A DNA stretch of 64,000 nt from Paenalcaligenes sp052103955 (GCA_052103955.1 JBQELO010000019.1:1-64000); one strand, 5' to 3'; counted from the first letter of the stretch, positions 53,061 through 62,578 are shown. A program made the numbers and translations. The notes: generated by a model not told the origin, from the sequence alone.

Positions 53061-54038
53061 GTGCAAGAAATTGGCGTGGTGATGTATGCAGGAGCACAGC
53101 AAGCCGCTATCTTGGGCTTGACCGATTTATTTGCGGTAGCGAATCGGGTTGCGGCGGCTCATACGGAAAACACTATACCGGCGATTAAGGTAACGCATTG
53201 GCAGCAAGATGATGCTGATTCTGCTCCGTATCAGGTGTTTGATAGTTATACTCCTGCCGCCTCCACTGGCTTGGCCGCGTTGATTTTACCGCCAGCGTTA
53301 GGTAAGCCATTAGGTGCAGATGATATGCCAGCGCTACAGTCGTGGTTACGCAAGCAACATGCAGCCGGTGTGGTGTTGACCTCGGTTTGCGCGGGCGCTT
53401 TTGCATTGGCTGCAACAGGCTTGTTGACGCAGCGGCGCATGACAACGCATTGGTCCCATGCCGAGCTATTGCATCAACGCTTTCCCGATGTGATTGTCGA
53501 TGCCGATCAATTGATCATTGACGACGGAGACATCATTACTGCGGGAGGCCTGATGGCATGGATAGACCTAGGTTTACGATTAGTGGATAGGTTATTGGGG
53601 CCATCAGTCATGATGGCTACTGCACGTATTTTATTGGTAGACCCTGCTGGTAGAGAACAGCGCTTTTACAGTGTGTTTTCACCGCGCTTGACGCATGGTG
53701 ATGCCGCCGTGCTAAAGGTGCAGCACTGGCTGCAAGCCACACAAGCTAAAGAGACTGCGTTAGCGACCTTGGCAGCAGAGGCTGGTTTAGAAGAGCGCAC
53801 CTTTTTGCGGCGCTTTCAGAAAGCGACTGGAATGACCACTACAGAATATTGCCAGCGTTTGCGAGTAGGGCGCGCTAGGGAACTCTTGCAGTTTGGTAAT
53901 GCCTCTATTGATCGAATTGCGTGGGAAGTGGGTTATAGCGATCCTAGTTCGTTTCGTAAGGTATTTACGCGCATTGTGGGGTTGGCACCTAGTGACTATA
54001 GGCGTCGTTTCAATGCGAAAGCATCGCCTGCAGCGTAA
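53061..54038 (+). CDS. GlxA-type AraC regulator with DJ-1/PfpI domain
   Basis: A 325-residue transcriptional activator. The N-terminal glutamine amidotransferase-like (DJ-1/PfpI) domain is about 4-185, with the nucleophile-elbow Cys in TSVCAGAFALAATGLL near 113. The C-terminal AraC double helix-turn-helix (about 225-315) has VKLATLAAEAGLEERTFLRRF-like and IAWEVGYSDPSSFRKVF elements. Translation starts at GTG 53061 after GGGGAG. The next gene is a cysteine hydrolase, a common pairing for this family, with a palindrome between them that the regulator could bind. Confidence 0.9.
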   Translation: MQEIGVVMYAGAQQAAILGLTDLFAVANRVAAAHTENTIPAIKVTHWQQDDADSAPYQVFDSYTPAASTGLAALILPPALGKPLGADDMPALQSWLRKQHAAGVVLTSVCAGAFALAATGLLTQRRMTTHWSHAELLHQRFPDVIVDADQLIIDDGDIITAGGLMAWIDLGLRLVDRLLGPSVMMATARILLVDPAGREQRFYSVFSPRLTHGDAAVLKVQHWLQATQAKETALATLAAEAGLEERTFLRRFQKATGMTTTEYCQRLRVGRARELLQFGNASIDRIAWEVGYSDPSSFRKVFTRIVGLAPSDYRRRFNAKASPAA

Positions 54039-54082
54039 GCAGTAGGGTGTTGCATCGTATGAAGATGGGCTAGGGGTGTCGT

Positions 54083-54105
54083 TATTGACATCTATATTGT
54101 CAATA
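54083..54105. promoter_or_regulatory. Perfect palindrome, possible GlxA-regulator operator
   Basis: TATTGACA and TGTCAATA separated by seven bases, 45 bases after the GlxA-type gene and about 75 bases before the hydrolase start. Directly 3' of it, 54106-54132 contains a small hairpin CGCCAC/GTGGGCG and a T5 run, a possible terminator of the regulator gene. Confidence 0.55.
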
Positions 54106-54178
54106 CCGCCACTTCGCAGGGTGGGCGTTTTTAGTGATCATAGTGTTTCAGATTCACTGACATGCGGAGAATGAAACC

Positions 54179-54730
54179 ATGGCAAAACGCGGTGTGATCG
54201 TTGTCGATCTACAAAATGAATACCTGCCTACTGGCAAACTACCTTTATCAGGCATTGAAGCAGCCGCAGCAAATGCAGCACGTGTGATAGCAGATGCTAG
54301 AGAAAAAGGGATTCCTATTTTTCATATACGCCACGAGGCAACTAGTCAGACAGCGCCTATTTTTGTGCCCGCTTCTACGGGGGCCGAAATCCAAGCCGCT
54401 GTTGCCCCCATCGCAGGCGAGCCAGTGATTGTTAAGCACTACATTAATGCTTTCCGAGAAACAGACCTTAAACAGCAGTTGGATGCGGCGGGAGTGGAGA
54501 CGCTAACCGTAGTGGGGGCGATGAGCCATATGTGTGTGGATGCTGTGGTGCGGGCTGCCGTTGATATGGGCTACCCGGTCACAATCCTGCATGATGCGTG
54601 CGCTACGCTAGAACTACGCTTTGAAGAGGTCACTGTACCGGCCAAGCACGTGCATGCCGCCTTAATGGCTGCGTTTGTATTTGGGTATGGCACAGTAACG
54701 TCGACCGAGGCCTATTTAGCAGCCGCTTGA
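54179..54730 (+). CDS. Isochorismatase-family cysteine hydrolase
   Basis: A 183-residue enzyme with the Asp-Lys-Cys triad of the family: Asp10 (VVDLQNEY), Lys near 84 (VIVKHYINAF) and Cys near 120 (GAMSHMCVDA). Members hydrolyse small amides or carbamoyl groups (nicotinamide, ureido compounds, N-carbamoylsarcosine). GGAG precedes the ATG. It lies after the GlxA-type regulator, which probably controls it. The substrate is unknown. Confidence 0.88.
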   Translation: MAKRGVIVVDLQNEYLPTGKLPLSGIEAAAANAARVIADAREKGIPIFHIRHEATSQTAPIFVPASTGAEIQAAVAPIAGEPVIVKHYINAFRETDLKQQLDAAGVETLTVVGAMSHMCVDAVVRAAVDMGYPVTILHDACATLELRFEEVTVPAKHVHAALMAAFVFGYGTVTSTEAYLAAA

Positions 54731-54947
54731 GCGCTGTTGTCGCAGGTTGGTAGGACCAGATGTAGTCATCAATAAGAAGCTCATCGTTCTAAAAACAGGA
54801 CGATGATGCTCAAAATGAACGACTAGTGCAGCAATGCAGCGGCTTTTACTATAAGTACATGGCGCTTTTACTTCAGAGCACGCATCAATGGATAGCAAGT
54901 GTTTGGGTAAAGGTTCTATTTCCCCCGCTAAACTTGAGGAGTTACTC

Positions 54948-55568
54948 ATGAGCAAACCTTATGTACGCTTAGATAAAGATAACGCTGCTGTATTGCTGGT
55001 AGACCATCAGGCAGGCTTACTGTCCTTGGTGCGTGATATTGATCCCGATAAGTTCAAAAATAACGTGCTGGCGTTAGGCGACTTGGCTAAGTACTTCAAC
55101 TTACCTACCATTTTGACCACCAGCTTTGAGCAAGGCCCAAATGGTCCGTTAGTGCCTGAGCTAAAAGCACAGTTTCCTGATGCGCCTTATATTGCGCGCC
55201 CAGGTCAAATTAACGCATGGGATAACCAAGAGTTTGTGGATGCAGTTAAAGCCACCGGCAAGAAACAGCTGATTATTGCTGGGGTGGTTACCGAGGTATG
55301 TGTGGCATTTCCAGCCTTGTCAGCAATAGAGGCAGGTTTTGATGTGTTTGTGGTTACCGACGCGTCGGGTACATTTAATCAGCTCACGCGTGACTCGGCA
55401 TTAGATCGTATGTCGCAGGCAGGTGCGCAGTTGATGACATGGTTTGGGGTAGCGTGTGAGTTACACCGCGATTGGCGTAATGACGTGGAAGGTCTGGGGC
55501 AATTGTTTTCTAATCACATCCCCGATTACCGTAATTTGATGACTAGCTACAGCACTTTCACTAAGTAA
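54948..55568 (+). CDS. YcaC-like isochorismatase-family hydrolase
   Basis: A 206-residue cysteine hydrolase. LLVDHQAGLLSLVRD carries the catalytic Asp, TTSFEQGPNGPLVPEL and PGQINAWDN follow, and GVVTEVCVAFPAL carries the Cys (about 118). The overall match is to YcaC, an octameric hydrolase of unknown substrate. ATG 54948 follows GAGGAG by eight bases; an upstream in-frame ATG would add 20 residues without a binding site. A terminator closes the gene at 55601. Confidence 0.88.
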   Translation: MSKPYVRLDKDNAAVLLVDHQAGLLSLVRDIDPDKFKNNVLALGDLAKYFNLPTILTTSFEQGPNGPLVPELKAQFPDAPYIARPGQINAWDNQEFVDAVKATGKKQLIIAGVVTEVCVAFPALSAIEAGFDVFVVTDASGTFNQLTRDSALDRMSQAGAQLMTWFGVACELHRDWRNDVEGLGQLFSNHIPDYRNLMTSYSTFTK

Positions 55569-55600
55569 ACTGTACGGAAATTGCTAAGCAGGTCAGAGTA

Positions 55601-55627
55601 GGGCTCACACACTTGTGAGCCCTTTTT
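55601..55627 (+). terminator. Terminator of the YcaC-like gene
   Basis: GGGCTCACA/TGTGAGCCC with a four-base loop, followed by five T. It ends just before the convergent autotransporter gene. Confidence 0.92.
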
Positions 55628-55629
55628 GC

Positions 55630-58600
55630 TTAGAAACGCACTTGCAGATTGGCTTTTAGACCATGGTTTTGGCTGGAGTCGGAAAGTTGACCTTGATAAC
55701 TAAGTCCCAACATTGTTGAGGCTTTGAGTTGCATGGCGACGCCTAACTCTAGTACCGCACTATTGCGTGCGAGTGCGGCTCCGGCTACCTCAAAGGCTGT
55801 GCCAGCCGAGAAAGCGTGTGTGCTGTAGGGTGTGATATCCCCCATAGCGTGACGCCATCCTAGCGAGCCACGGGCTATAAGCTGTGAGCTACCTACTTCA
55901 AAATCGGTGGAAGCGCGCAGTCCCAGTGTCGTGAAGGTGGTGTCGGTAGTTTGGCCTGCTGCATGCAGCGCGGCGGCATCGCCACTTTCGTTATAGCGAT
56001 TAGTACGCAGATTGACGTAAGCCAGATTGACAAAGGGCTCTAGTGTAGCGGCGCTAGTATCAATGCCATAGCCTAGGTCTACGAAGGCTTGCGCGGTATG
56101 GCCGTCGTAACGTGCAGTAAGTTGGTCTGTAAAACCTGGAATAGCGACAGAGCGGCGTGTGGTCAGATTGTGCCAACTGTAGGCAAGCCCGCCTTGTAGG
56201 CGCAAGGCGCCCCATTGTCCCCCTGTGTAAGCACCCAGATGGTAGTTATTACTGTTGCCCGAGGAGGAACGACTCTTCACGTCAAACGAGCTGCGGCTAT
56301 AACCTGCGAGCAGACCTAACTGCCAGTTGTTGCTCATAGGTGCATCTATACCCATCAAGAAACCACCGCTTGAGCTAGTAAGGCTACCTGTGTTGCTTGT
56401 GCTGTTTATGTGGTTCCAGTTACCTATAGCTTGCAGCCAACTGGCAGGGGCATTGGACGCGTCGCGTAGCCTACCACTCATGGCATCACGTAGGTAAAAG
56501 CTCTCTTGCAACAAGGCCGTTTTAGCTGAAGCATGCATTTCACCAGATAACTGGTCGAAACTGGCATGTAATACAGCTTTGTCGTCTGGCAGGCTGACTA
56601 CAGCGTTATAGAGTTTATGCCCACTGTTCATGCCCATGCTGTCAATAGCGGCGGCCGTAGCTCGCTGATTTGGGGTGGAGCCTGTTAACGACATCACCAC
56701 ATCATTGCGGTCTAGATTCAACGAGACACGACCTGCGTGGTAGTCATAGGCTAGGCTAGGGGTAAGAAACGCAAAATCTGAGGCAACCGTATCAAAGCGC
56801 CCTGATAGGGTGCCATCTACCTGCATGATGGTGTAGTTGCTTTGTAGGCCGTAATTGCCTGCGGCACCAATATGCACGACTGAGCCGCCGTTAAGTAGGG
56901 CGTTTCCGGTGACATGCACGCGATCGGCAGCGCTACCAGCAGGGTCAGTTTCCACCACGAACGTGGCGCCTGATTGCATCACTAGATCACCGTTAACGGA
57001 CACGAGGCCTATAGAGTTTCCTGGCGACAGCGTGGCTCCTGACTCTACAGTAAGCGTAGAGTGCGTAGAGCCAACGGTGGCATTACCACCCAACATGCTG
57101 CCCTTGCCTAGGGTGAGAGATCCACCAAGTTGACCATTAATGACGAGCTGCCCGGCACTCACTCGGGTTTGACCCGTGAAACCCGAGTTATCCCCTTGCA
57201 GCGTCAGCAAACCGTTGCCTAACTTAGTGAAGTCACCATTGCCGGAAAATGCACCCGTAAGCAGTAGGGCCGTGTTAGCGGCGACGTCAATGGCACCCGT
57301 CTGTGCGACAGTAGTGGCGCGTGCCGTCTCAAATGAGGAGGTGGTTGCCAGCGTGCCGCCGTTAAGCAAAAGGCTACCACCTGCTGCCCCTAAATTGGCA
57401 TCACGCGCTACTTGTAAGGTGCCATCTGTAATCACGGTGCCACCACTGTAGGTGTTGCTACCCGTTAGTACCAGTGTCCCAGCACCCGCTTTGGTCAACG
57501 TTTTACCGTTCCAGCCAGTTGTAGGGTTAGCGGCCTGATCAGGCAGCGCTACGCCTACCGTAAAATCATCCGACGCGTTAGCCAGCGTGAAGGTGCCATG
57601 GGCAAGGCTGTTGTTGGCAGTCCAGGTTAGGCCATAGCTGGCAAAATACTGAAGATTGTCTGCTGACTTGCGTGTGTTAACACTGAGGTAGTCAGCGCCA
57701 CTCGTGTTACCACCAATGTTGGTGTGGGCGAATGTACCGTCGATACCAGCCGTGGTGGTGATGAGCAACTGTTCTACCGTGTGACTGCTATCTATACCAC
57801 CTAAACGTAGGGTTACGTCATTGCCTAGTGTGACAGAACCTGCTCGCAAGGGTGTGCCTGCTGCAAGTTCTAGTGTGGTGTGGTCTGTCATGTTGATGTC
57901 ACCATCCACCTGCAGCGAGGCTGTTCCCTCTACGGCGAGGGTGCTGTCTAGGCCTGACACGTTGATATTGCCGGCAAGGTGGTTCGCTGAACCCGTGTTG
58001 TTGTCAGCTTTGCCATACTGCAAGGTGCCACCGGTAACGGTAGTGTCACCACTGTAGGTGTTCGCACCCGTTAATACCAGTGTCCCAGCGCCCGTTTTGG
58101 TCAACGTTTTACCGTTCCAGCCAGCAGTGGGATTGGAGGCCTGATCAGACAGCGCTACGCCTACCGTAAAATCATCCGACGCGTTAGCCAGCGTAAATGT
58201 TCCATGGGCAAGGCTGTTGTTGGCAGTCCATGCTAAGCCATAGTTGGCGATGTATTGTCGACTGTCTGCCGACTTGCGTGTATTAACACTGAGGTAGTCT
58301 ACAGTGCCGACAGAGCCGCCGGTACTGATCTGAGCGAAGTCGCCGTTGATGCCATTGGTGGTGTCTATTAACAGCACATCAGCAGGGGAAGAGCTGTTAA
58401 TGCCGTCCAGTCGGAAGGTAACATCGGCACCAAGCGTGACCTTATCAGCACGCAGTAGGGCATTTCCGCCTGCAACGATGTCCAGCACGGTGTGGTCGGC
58501 CATGTTCAGTTCCCCTGACACGGCCAGTGTTGCGGGCCCACGCAACGCGAGGGTGCTACCAGAACCCGACACCTTCAAATCGGCCGCTAGGCTATTGGTA

Positions 58601-60372
58601 GCGCCTACATAACCATCACCATATTGCAGCGTTCCGCCGGTCACCTCAGCCTGCCCACCCAATTGGCCTGTCACCACTAGCCGGCCGCCGGACACAGTGG
58701 TTTTTCCTAGGAAGGTGCCGTTTGCACCTGTTAGTAACGTAGTGCCAGCGATCTGGTTAACATTGTGGATACCACTCTGCACGCTAGACAATCGCGTCGC
58801 GAAACGGTAGGCCATGTTGGTATGGTTGAAGTTCAGTGTGGCGTGGCCAGCACCGAACTCTAGCGTGGCAGCATTGAGCAAGCCCGCGCCTGCAGCTAAC
58901 TCTGACGCGGACGCGCCGATGTTCAGCGTACCCGAACCGCCGAACGGAAATATCGTGCCGTTGACCAGCGAGACGGTTCCGTTGCCGCCCGCACCTACGT
59001 TGACAACGCCGTTATCCGCGATGGTCAGGGTGCCGCTGCCCGCGCCCAAACCGAACCCCAGATTCATGGCGCCAGCGTTGTTCCAAGTTGCACCGATGCC
59101 GCTGACCACCACATCGCCGATGCCGCTCATGCTGCCCACGAAACTGTCAACGTTCGAGACGATACCGCCCCCCTCGACCATCAGCGTGCCCCTGCCTTCG
59201 GCATCGCCAACCCTGAGCATGCCGCTATTGACCCATGTTGATCCGTTACCCGATACGTTGACCGTTCCACTGCCATTCTGGGTGCGCCCGATGTAGCCGT
59301 CATCGCTGGTCACATAGCCTCCGGCTAAAACAGAAACCTTGCCCTGTCCGCCTTCTGAGCCTACCAGCAGAGCAGCACGATTACTCCACAGTGAACCCAC
59401 ATCGGAAATCGTCACAGTTGCTACGCCATTCTGTAGTGCATCAACCGTGGCGAATTGGTTGGAGACCGTGCCGCTGTTAGAGATGCTCAACTCAGCAGCC
59501 CCGGAGCCGCCGACGAACAGATTTTCTGTTACTGACCAGGTGGATCCGCTATTCGATACCTTGACCTTGGCGGTAGCGCCGGCTGCAATACCGGCATCAA
59601 TTCGGCCTTCCTTTGTGCCCAGTACGTTCAGGATCCGCAGTTCGCCACCGCTGACGGTGGTATCGCCGTTGAAGCGCGAGCTGTCACCCAGCAATAGTGT
59701 GATGCCAGCGTAATGATTGAGTTGGTGCCGGCCTGCCGCACTACTGACCAGCGCCGAATTGAAGAGCACAGTACTGACTGCGTTGAAATTCAGCGTGCCT
59801 TGGCCTGCTCCAAAGCTAAGTTCTGCTGCGTCCAACACGCCGGCGGCCTCAGTGGTTACACTGCCAGGTGCTGAGCCGATGTTGATGGTGCCTACTGAAC
59901 CAGCATTGCGGCCCAGTTCGGCAACCCCTTGGCCATTAGCACCCACCGTGACTGAACCGTGGTTGGCCAGCGTCAATGTGCCGTTACCACTAGCACCGAC
60001 GACAAGGTTGCTGTTCAGAATCCAGTATGCGCCCAGACCCGAGACTTTCACCGTGCCTACGCCGCCTGTTGTTAATCCTAGCCAGCCGCTGGCGCTGCGC
60101 ACGGCTGTTCCTGGGGGATCGATTTGCAACGAGCCTGCTGCGGTATTTCCGACGACAAGATCAGTGGCATCGCTCCAGTTTGCGACTGGTGTGACGTCCC
60201 CCGTTACCGCCGCACCAGCTTGTACCGGTGATAAGGGAGAGGCGCAGGTTACTGCCAAGGCGATCAGAGCTGCGGTTTTGGATTTATTTTTGCTACGCCC
60301 TTTGACATGTTCATTAGCAACGTGCCATAGGCCGGTGGCGTGATTAAAGACCAGACTATAGATGCGGTTCAT
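55630..60372 (-). CDS. Giant ESPR autotransporter adhesin-like protein
   Basis: A 1580-residue type Va autotransporter. The extended signal peptide region is residues 1-29 (MNRIYSLVFNHATGLWHV), the signal peptide core 33-52 (VQA at the cleavage site). The passenger is a repetitive beta-helix. Its first part (about 55-520) has repeats of about 45 residues with W-N-S/T-L-VG patterns. The second part contains passenger-associated repeats such as LTGANTYSGDT. The C-terminal 280 residues form the barrel, ending VRF. The first 500 codons are noticeably richer in G+C than the rest (see findings). No protease or other catalytic motif was seen, so adhesion or aggregation is the likely role. The start is the ATG at 60372, 80 bases below a -10 with a shared activator box. 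Confidence 0.9.
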   Translation of the reverse strand: MNRIYSLVFNHATGLWHVANEHVKGRSKNKSKTAALIALAVTCASPLSPVQAGAAVTGDVTPVANWSDATDLVVGNTAAGSLQIDPPGTAVRSASGWLGLTTGGVGTVKVSGLGAYWILNSNLVVGASGNGTLTLANHGSVTVGANGQGVAELGRNAGSVGTINIGSAPGSVTTEAAGVLDAAELSFGAGQGTLNFNAVSTVLFNSALVSSAAGRHQLNHYAGITLLLGDSSRFNGDTTVSGGELRILNVLGTKEGRIDAGIAAGATAKVKVSNSGSTWSVTENLFVGGSGAAELSISNSGTVSNQFATVDALQNGVATVTISDVGSLWSNRAALLVGSEGGQGKVSVLAGGYVTSDDGYIGRTQNGSGTVNVSGNGSTWVNSGMLRVGDAEGRGTLMVEGGGIVSNVDSFVGSMSGIGDVVVSGIGATWNNAGAMNLGFGLGAGSGTLTIADNGVVNVGAGGNGTVSLVNGTIFPFGGSGTLNIGASASELAAGAGLLNAATLEFGAGHATLNFNHTNMAYRFATRLSSVQSGIHNVNQIAGTTLLTGANGTFLGKTTVSGGRLVVTGQLGGQAEVTGGTLQYGDGYVGATNSLAADLKVSGSGSTLALRGPATLAVSGELNMADHTVLDIVAGGNALLRADKVTLGADVTFRLDGINSSSPADVLLIDTTNGINGDFAQISTGGSVGTVDYLSVNTRKSADSRQYIANYGLAWTANNSLAHGTFTLANASDDFTVGVALSDQASNPTAGWNGKTLTKTGAGTLVLTGANTYSGDTTVTGGTLQYGKADNNTGSANHLAGNINVSGLDSTLAVEGTASLQVDGDINMTDHTTLELAAGTPLRAGSVTLGNDVTLRLGGIDSSHTVEQLLITTTAGIDGTFAHTNIGGNTSGADYLSVNTRKSADNLQYFASYGLTWTANNSLAHGTFTLANASDDFTVGVALPDQAANPTTGWNGKTLTKAGAGTLVLTGSNTYSGGTVITDGTLQVARDANLGAAGGSLLLNGGTLATTSSFETARATTVAQTGAIDVAANTALLLTGAFSGNGDFTKLGNGLLTLQGDNSGFTGQTRVSAGQLVINGQLGGSLTLGKGSMLGGNATVGSTHSTLTVESGATLSPGNSIGLVSVNGDLVMQSGATFVVETDPAGSAADRVHVTGNALLNGGSVVHIGAAGNYGLQSNYTIMQVDGTLSGRFDTVASDFAFLTPSLAYDYHAGRVSLNLDRNDVVMSLTGSTPNQRATAAAIDSMGMNSGHKLYNAVVSLPDDKAVLHASFDQLSGEMHASAKTALLQESFYLRDAMSGRLRDASNAPASWLQAIGNWNHINSTSNTGSLTSSSGGFLMGIDAPMSNNWQLGLLAGYSRSSFDVKSRSSSGNSNNYHLGAYTGGQWGALRLQGGLAYSWHNLTTRRSVAIPGFTDQLTARYDGHTAQAFVDLGYGIDTSAATLEPFVNLAYVNLRTNRYNESGDAAALHAAGQTTDTTFTTLGLRASTDFEVGSSQLIARGSLGWRHAMGDITPYSTHAFSAGTAFEVAGAALARNSAVLELGVAMQLKASTMLGLSYQGQLSDSSQNHGLKANLQVRF
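57416..58301 (-). repeat. Internal direct repeat inside the giant autotransporter gene
   Basis: Two near-identical segments of about 280 bases, at 57416-57695 and 58022-58301, lie 606 bases (202 codons) apart. Both encode the NSLAHGTFTLANASDDFTVG stretch, the GWNGKTLTK turn and the passenger repeat that follows. The offset is a multiple of three, so recombination between the copies would lengthen or shorten the passenger in frame. Confidence 0.8.
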
Positions 60373-60458
60373 AATGCCTCTTTGCTTTCTTTTTGCTATT
60401 TCCCCTAAAAATAGGGGCAGAGAGGCCTCGCAGCAGATCTGGGGCCTTATAGGGAGGA

Positions 60459-60498
60459 ATTATGCAGAGTTGAGGTGGTCTTGAATATCACTGATATT
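60459..60498 (-). promoter_or_regulatory. TCAGTGAT palindrome and -10 of the giant autotransporter
   Basis: AATATCACTGATATT (60484-60498) is a palindrome around a central C that contains the TCAGTGATA core on the minus strand. Counted from the core end at 60485, a good -10 hexamer CATAAT (60464-60459) begins after 20 bases, the spacing found at the other three autotransporter-type promoters. A small hairpin CCCCTA/TAGGGG lies in the leader at 60402-60417. The remainder of the 312-base gap to the next gene is unremarkable. Confidence 0.58.
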
Positions 60499-60684
60499 GG
60501 GTATAAAGCGGCATGCTGCTGAGGCGGGGCGATGAATAATTGTCGTATAACAACAGCTTAGGCTATCGTAAGGGGGATGCTCTTTAGCTAATTTCTACAT
60601 GATGTAGTGAGCGGTGTAGGGAAGTGTTTTATCCTTGGTGTTTTATGCGCAACGTTGAACTGATTAAAACAAAGGTCTGACTCT

Positions 60685-61062
60685 ATGCAAGCGTTGAAAG
60701 GAATAATGTGGTTGATGTTGCTACAACTGGCTGGCGAGGCGTTGGCACATGTGTTGCAGCTACCGTTTCCTGGTCCCGTGGTAGGTATGCTACTGCTGGT
60801 CTTTGCGCTGTACTTTCCACTGGTGCGAGAGCCAGTCAAAGTCGCGGCGAGCTTTTTGCTTTCCCATTTGTCGCTATTGTTTGTGCCTGTGGGGGTAGGG
60901 GTCATCACCCATTTAGGACTAATTCGAGATCATGGGCTCAAATTGGGATTGGTGATTTTGGTGTCAACCTGGGCGGGAATGGTCGTCACAGTGCTATTGG
61001 TGCGTGGCTTGATTAAAAATCAATATGAATCCACAACCGAGGAGCTCAACCGCGATGCCTAA
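60685..61062 (+). CDS. lrgA: CidA/LrgA-family holin-like membrane protein
   Basis: A 125-residue protein with four membrane helices. LPFPGPVVGMLLLVFAL near 26-42 and LSLLFVPVGVGVITH near 63-77 are the family signatures. Family members are thought to influence murein hydrolase activity, cell lysis or small-acid export together with an LrgB partner. AAGG lies nine bases before the ATG. The end overlaps the lrgB start by eight bases. Confidence 0.88.
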   Translation: MQALKGIMWLMLLQLAGEALAHVLQLPFPGPVVGMLLLVFALYFPLVREPVKVAASFLLSHLSLLFVPVGVGVITHLGLIRDHGLKLGLVILVSTWAGMVVTVLLVRGLIKNQYESTTEELNRDA

Positions 61063-61780
61063 TTTTGTTGAGCTTTGGGTCTATCTCTCGTCTGAGCCTT
61101 TGTTCGGTTTAACCTCTACCATCACGGTGTACATACTGGCGCACAGTGTGTATGTACGACTAGGGCAGGCGCCTTTGGCGAACCCTGTCTTGTGGTCCGT
61201 CATTGTGTTGGGGGCTGGTTTGATGATTACCCGCGTTCCCTATCCCACCTACTTTGCGGGAGCTCAATTTATACACTTTTTATTAGGGCCTGCAGTGGTG
61301 GCTCTGGGCTTTCCGTTGTGGGAACGCAGAGACGAATTACGCCGTGGCTGGGGGCGCTATGTACTGGCCGCTTTAGCTGGTGGCGCAACCGCGGCAATCG
61401 TAGCCGTGGGCTTGGGTTGGGCGTTGGGATTACCGGATGATGTCTTGCGTTCCTTAGCACCTAAGTCGGTGACCGCACCCGTAGCGATGGGTATAGCCGA
61501 GAAAATAGGGGGCGTGCCCGCGTTAGCTGCTGTTTTTGCGGTGTTAACCGGTTTGGTAGGCGCATTGTCGGGTAGTTTCTTGTTCCGACTGCTGGGCATA
61601 GGTACTAAGGATGCCGATTGGGTGGCGCGTGGTTTTAGTTTGGGTACGGCCTCACACGGTATTGGTGCGGCTCGTGCTTTGCAGGTGAATGCTGATGCTG
61701 GGGCGTTTGCTGGGCTGGCATTAAGCCTACAAGTGCTGTTGGCGGCATTATTGATGCCATTGATTGCACAGTGGTTCTAA
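61055..61780 (+). CDS. lrgB: LrgB-family membrane protein
   Basis: A 241-residue protein with about seven membrane helices. LAPKSVTAPVAMGIAEKIGG near 135 and GTASHGIGAARAL near 195 are invariant LrgB/CidB motifs. ATG 61055, after GAGGAG, overlaps the end of the LrgA gene, so the two are translationally coupled. It acts with LrgA in the inner membrane. Confidence 0.9.
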   Translation: MPNFVELWVYLSSEPLFGLTSTITVYILAHSVYVRLGQAPLANPVLWSVIVLGAGLMITRVPYPTYFAGAQFIHFLLGPAVVALGFPLWERRDELRRGWGRYVLAALAGGATAAIVAVGLGWALGLPDDVLRSLAPKSVTAPVAMGIAEKIGGVPALAAVFAVLTGLVGALSGSFLFRLLGIGTKDADWVARGFSLGTASHGIGAARALQVNADAGAFAGLALSLQVLLAALLMPLIAQWF

Positions 61781-61894
61781 GGTGTAAAAACTATGATGAA
61801 GATCAGTCGTTATACGCTGAGTACAGGCTTTCAGAATTACTGGCACACCACGTGTATGCAAACAGCAAAGTAGAGTATGGGCTGTATTGAGTAT

Positions 61895-62488
61895 CTACGT
61901 TAATACCCAATACAGTCTGTAAATCCAAAATATTTTATACAGTAGGGCCGCCGTTACAAATGCTATTTGATAAGTTCGGTTGCGTACCACGAGGGCAATA
62001 AGCGCTAGAACAATAAAGGTACCTTGTTGTATTGGATACTCAATCCCTAGGTTTTCAAAATGTTCTGCTCCCTTCATCGCTGTGTCTATCAGATCAATGG
62101 CCGCTAACATTGCAAACATTGTGTAAAACGTTCTACGCCGCGATTGAAAATAATCTTTGTAGCCCTGGTAGTCAGTCATGCTGGAAGGAAATAGCATGGA
62201 TGCAATGAATACAAAAAAACAGGCATAAGAGATCAAAAATAAATATAAACCGAAGGACCAAACGCGAATTTTGGTGAGTCCAAACTCATACCACCAGAAA
62301 TGGATAATCGCTAAAAAAATAAAAAGTACCCATCCTAAGTGAACGATATAGATTTTCTTGCGTTCAGGATGTTGTAAAAACTCAGATACGCCTACCACAA
62401 GGCGCGCAATGCTAATCCCCATAATCATGCCGATAATAATTCGGATATGGGGAAAGTGTTCCTGATTTACTAGTGTTAATTCAAACAT
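61895..62488 (-). CDS. Uncharacterised polytopic membrane protein
   Basis: A 197-residue protein with about six hydrophobic helices (near 15-35, 50-70, 80-105, 120-140, 155-170, 175-195), rich in Phe, Tyr and Trp. ATG 62488 follows AGGG at five bases. I do not recognise a family. The gene stands alone, and the 114 bases between it and lrgB contain nothing clear. Confidence 0.75.
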   Translation of the reverse strand: MFELTLVNQEHFPHIRIIIGMIMGISIARLVVGVSEFLQHPERKKIYIVHLGWVLFIFLAIIHFWWYEFGLTKIRVWSFGLYLFLISYACFFVFIASMLFPSSMTDYQGYKDYFQSRRRTFYTMFAMLAAIDLIDTAMKGAEHFENLGIEYPIQQGTFIVLALIALVVRNRTYQIAFVTAALLYKIFWIYRLYWVLT

Positions 62489-62540
62489 CTCCACCCTGCC
62501 TTTTGGTCATTTTTTTGGCAACTATAGCAGAATAACCAAT

Positions 62541-62578
62541 AAAAAACGCCACCATAAACTGAGCATGGTGGCGTTTTT
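62541..62578. terminator. Bidirectional terminator
   Basis: AAAAACGCCACCAT/ATGGTGGCGTTTTT with a nine-base loop. It ends the minus-strand 90-residue protein gene 36 bases beyond its stop. Confidence 0.92.

Noticed and set aside
58814..60343. Long plus-strand open frames opposite the giant autotransporter
   Set aside because: They are mirror frames of a G+C-rich repetitive gene, with no start signals or domains; the minus-strand protein has clear ESPR, passenger and barrel.
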